Origin: Thermoleophilia bacterium
Lineage (GTDB): Bacteria > Actinomycetota > Thermoleophilia > Gaiellales > Gaiellaceae
Length of the DNA: 8,175 bases
NCBI GenBank assembly: GCA_025933895.1
Contig: JAICZB010000101.1
Span: forward strand, 1-8,175
Direction of reading: 5' to 3'
Positions 6,126-8,175 of the stretch are shown here, one piece after another. The notes under the pieces were generated by a model, which was not told the DNA's origin, did not search any database, and saw only the letters and a list, made by a program, of their open reading frames with translations. How positions within the stretch are numbered: the stretch's first letter is position 1; each line of letters starts with the position of its first letter. A program made the position numbers and the translations under genes.

Positions 6126-7183
6126 GCGATCGTCCGACTCCGACTCCAACCCCTGACCGCGAGTTCCCACGCGCGCGACTCCAGCAGCGTAAGGAGCAGC
6201 TTCTGTCCCAGATCCAGGCAGAGCAGCAACAGGGCCTGCGGCGCCCCCGGCGTCGTCGCTGGACGCTTGCAGTCGGCGCTGCCGCGGCGGCCGTAGCGGT
6301 GGCCGTCACGGTTGTCGCGCTTCTCCCTGCCGGGAGCGGCGGCCCGAGCCCGGCCGCGGCCGCGGTTCTCAACCGGCTCGCACGCTTGGTCGCCGCGCAA
6401 CCCCTCGCCCCGGGGCCGGGGCAGTACCTGTACATCGAGTCCAGGAACGACTACCCCGCTTTCAACGGCACCTGCGAAACACTCGCGGTCGATCACCGCC
6501 AGATCTGGATCGGAACGGACGGCTCCGGACTGCTCCGCGACACCACCGGCCCGCAGCAGTTCTCCTCGGCGGCTGACCGCGCGACTTGCCTCAAGTCCGA
6601 CCCGAAGATGCGGCTAGCGACGGGCCGTACAACCAACGACTGGTTCGCACCGCAGTGTCTCTCTCTCAAGCCGGCGAACTTCGAGTGGTCGAGCCTCTCC
6701 AGTGACCCGCGAATACTCCTGGAGCAGATGCGGAAGCTGGACGGCGGCCCGACCACGCCGGGCGAGGACTTCGTACACATCGGCGACTTCCTCCGTGAAA
6801 CCGACACCCCACCCGCCGTGCGCTCCACCCTCTATCGGGCCGCCGCGCTCATCCCCGGCATCCAACTTCTCGGCACGGTGCGCGACCACGACGGCCGCGC
6901 CGGCCTCGGCATCGCCTACCCCTCACAGGGGCCCTACCCCCGAAAGGGATCCAGCGCCGAACTGATCTTCGACCCAACGACCGGGGAGCTGACCGGCGAA
7001 CAAGGCACGGGACCTAGCTACTGGGCCGTCTACTTGCAACAGAAGGTCGTCAACGACCTCCCAGGAAAACCACCCGCACCGCTCAAACCCCCGTGCGAGC
7101 CGGGAGGGGCCGGTACCACCAAAACCCTCGGCCCTCCGACACACCCGGACGGCTCGATAACCACCGGGGCAGGCTTGAACTAG
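6122..7183 (+). CDS. CU044_5270-family membrane protein, putative sigma-factor partner
   Basis: This 353-residue, single-pass protein matches in style the actinobacterial CU044_5270 family, whose members sit beside ECF sigma factors. About 47 cytoplasmic residues come first: a Pro/Thr run (RPTPTPTPDREF), then a charged, Gln-rich helix (RLQQRKEQLLSQIQAEQQQ) and a basic cluster. A transmembrane helix spans about 48-69. The exterior part starts with AAAAVLNRLARLVAAQP and GQYLYIESRND, features I associate with this family, and ends in a Pro/Gly-rich tail. The exterior Cys residues could form disulfides. The short cytoplasmic part lacks the HxxxCxxC zinc motif of classical anti-sigma factors. Coupling to the sigma gene suggests it regulates or senses for that sigma factor, which is inference. 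The GTG at 6122 overlaps the sigma stop and has a fair ribosome binding site. Confidence 0.82.
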   Translation: MSDRPTPTPTPDREFPRARLQQRKEQLLSQIQAEQQQGLRRPRRRRWTLAVGAAAAAVAVAVTVVALLPAGSGGPSPAAAAVLNRLARLVAAQPLAPGPGQYLYIESRNDYPAFNGTCETLAVDHRQIWIGTDGSGLLRDTTGPQQFSSAADRATCLKSDPKMRLATGRTTNDWFAPQCLSLKPANFEWSSLSSDPRILLEQMRKLDGGPTTPGEDFVHIGDFLRETDTPPAVRSTLYRAAALIPGIQLLGTVRDHDGRAGLGIAYPSQGPYPRKGSSAELIFDPTTGELTGEQGTGPSYWAVYLQQKVVNDLPGKPPAPLKPPCEPGGAGTTKTLGPPTHPDGSITTGAGLN

Positions 7184-7209
7184 ACGACGCCCCGACATCC
7201 CTCGTCGCA

Positions 7210-8175
7210 TCAGGTCGCCTCTGACGCGGCCTGCAGCGGCGGGGTCGTCGGCAAGAGGGGGTCGGGAATCCGGTTTCCGAGTCGCAGGAAGCCGGCCCCC
7301 GTCAGCGCCAGCGCAATGGCGCCGCTCCACCAGATGGTGTCGGGTGACGTTCCGAGCAGCACGCCGCCGACCGCGGGGCCGAGAGCCACGCCGGCCATGA
7401 AGCTGAGCTGGTAGAGCGACATGTAGCGGCCGAGCAGATGCGGCGGCGCGATTTCCGCGACGAGCGGGCCGAGCACGATGAACTGGCCACACTCGGCGAC
7501 CGCGATCACGACCGCCACCGCGGCCAGGACGGTGAAAGCGGCGAGCGTGGAGTGCGTGAGCGTTGCGAGCAGGACCGCGAGCAGGCCGACCGCGAAGATT
7601 GCGCTGGTGGCGAACAGCGCGTGAGTGCGGCGCATCCTCGCCACCAACCGGGTCGCCGGTACCTGCGCTACGACGATGAAGAAGGTGTTGATGAACACGA
7701 CGACACCGATCTCAGCGGCCCCGACAGGCGTATGCGCCGCCGCAAACGGCGGGAGGATGAAGGAGAAGAACGCGCCGCCGATCATCACCATCGCGAGGTT
7801 GCCCGCGATCAAGGCGAGCAGGAGCCGATCCCGGGCCACAGCTCGGAAACCCTGTGCGCCCTCGCTCGCGGACGGAGCCTCCGCGAGGCCGGGTTCCGGG
7901 ATCCAGACGACCACAACCAGCGCGAAGGCGACGAAGGTGACAGCGTCGAAGAGGTAGAGGCCCTGGAACGCCCAGAGGTGGTGATGGCTGGCCGCGACGA
8001 TCAAGCCCGCAACCGTCGCGCCCAGGCCGAGGCCGAAGTTGCCTGCGACTCGGCGCAGCGCAGTCGATGCGGCGCGCTGCTCCGGCGGGATTAGGGTCAA
8101 GGTCAGGACCTGGCCGGCGGTTCCCACGAATCCGAAGCCGGCACCGCCGACGGCCGAGCAGACGAAGCCTTGCCA
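7210..8175 (-). CDS. MFS transporter (5' end outside window)
   Basis: This is a major facilitator superfamily permease, probably a proton-driven exporter. The frame is open to the right edge, so the start lies beyond 8175. The visible 321 residues hold the last two-thirds or more of the protein. LIPPEQRAASTALRRVAGNFGLGLGA is typical of the loop before the fifth helix; then come a central charged loop (EPGLAEAPSASEGAQGF) between the two halves and a motif-A-like VARMRRTHAL. GRYMSLYQLSFMAGVALGPAVGG is the usual sequence of the eleventh-helix region. Membrane segments are regularly spaced throughout. The C-terminal tail (IPDPLLPTTPPLQ) is short and cytoplasmic. It converges on the CU044_5270-type gene with only 26 bp between stops. 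A DHA-type drug exporter is plausible, but substrate and exact subfamily are not assignable. Confidence 0.93.
   Translation of the reverse strand, partial: WQGFVCSAVGGAGFGFVGTAGQVLTLTLIPPEQRAASTALRRVAGNFGLGLGATVAGLIVAASHHHLWAFQGLYLFDAVTFVAFALVVVVWIPEPGLAEAPSASEGAQGFRAVARDRLLLALIAGNLAMVMIGGAFFSFILPPFAAAHTPVGAAEIGVVVFINTFFIVVAQVPATRLVARMRRTHALFATSAIFAVGLLAVLLATLTHSTLAAFTVLAAVAVVIAVAECGQFIVLGPLVAEIAPPHLLGRYMSLYQLSFMAGVALGPAVGGVLLGTSPDTIWWSGAIALALTGAGFLRLGNRIPDPLLPTTPPLQAASEAT

Noticed and set aside
7185..7207. Inverted repeat CGACG/CGTCG with a 13-base loop between the last two convergent genes
   Set aside because: The stem is only 5 bp with a long loop and no T-tract, and is easily expected by chance.
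7438..8094. A 218-codon plus-strand open frame opposite the MFS transporter gene
   Set aside because: Its product is an Arg/Glu/Asp-rich string typical of the antisense of a GC-rich membrane protein gene, with no start signal or domain.

Overview
This 8.2 kb window is GC-rich bacterial chromosome. Its codon use is strongly G/C at third positions, GTG starts are frequent, and it carries an ECF sigma factor followed by a CU044_5270-type membrane protein. These traits, plus a G1 (glutamic) peptidase and a PASTA protein, point to Actinomycetota. A Thermoleophilia/Solirubrobacterales-like lineage is a guess from the G1 peptidase and overall style. No rRNA, tRNA, insertion sequence, CRISPR array or origin was recognised.

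Layout, left to right. (1) Positions 1-1677, plus strand: the 3' part of an ABC-2 type ATPase gene and its permease gene, a two-gene exporter of the DrrAB/NodIJ kind. (2) A GC-rich hairpin at 1689-1712 separates this pair from convergent minus-strand genes. (3) Positions 1728-3133, minus strand: a secreted G1-family glutamic endopeptidase, and upstream of it a small single-pass membrane protein with one extracellular PASTA domain and a possible HTH-like cytoplasmic segment. (4) Positions 3134-3390: a divergent intergenic region. (5) Positions 3391-5353: two convergent genes for unrelated-looking APH-fold kinases. (6) Positions 5517-7183, plus strand: an ECF sigma factor gene overlapping a CU044_5270-family membrane protein gene by GTGA, so the two are probably translationally coupled. 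(7) Positions 7210-8175, minus strand: an MFS transporter gene whose 5' end lies beyond the window.

Functionally the window is a mosaic of short transcription units. Two pairs clearly belong together: the ABC ATPase with its permease, and the sigma factor with its membrane partner, which may act as anti-sigma factor or signal sensor. The PASTA and G1 peptidase genes share strand and are 77 bp apart, so they could form an extracytoplasmic unit, but this is inference. The exporters and APH-fold kinases give a resistance-like flavour, yet no specific antibiotic substrate can be assigned. I see no convincing undescribed system. The items most worth a second look are the PASTA protein architecture, its linkage to a glutamic peptidase, and the sigma/membrane pair, which lacks a visible zinc-binding anti-sigma motif.
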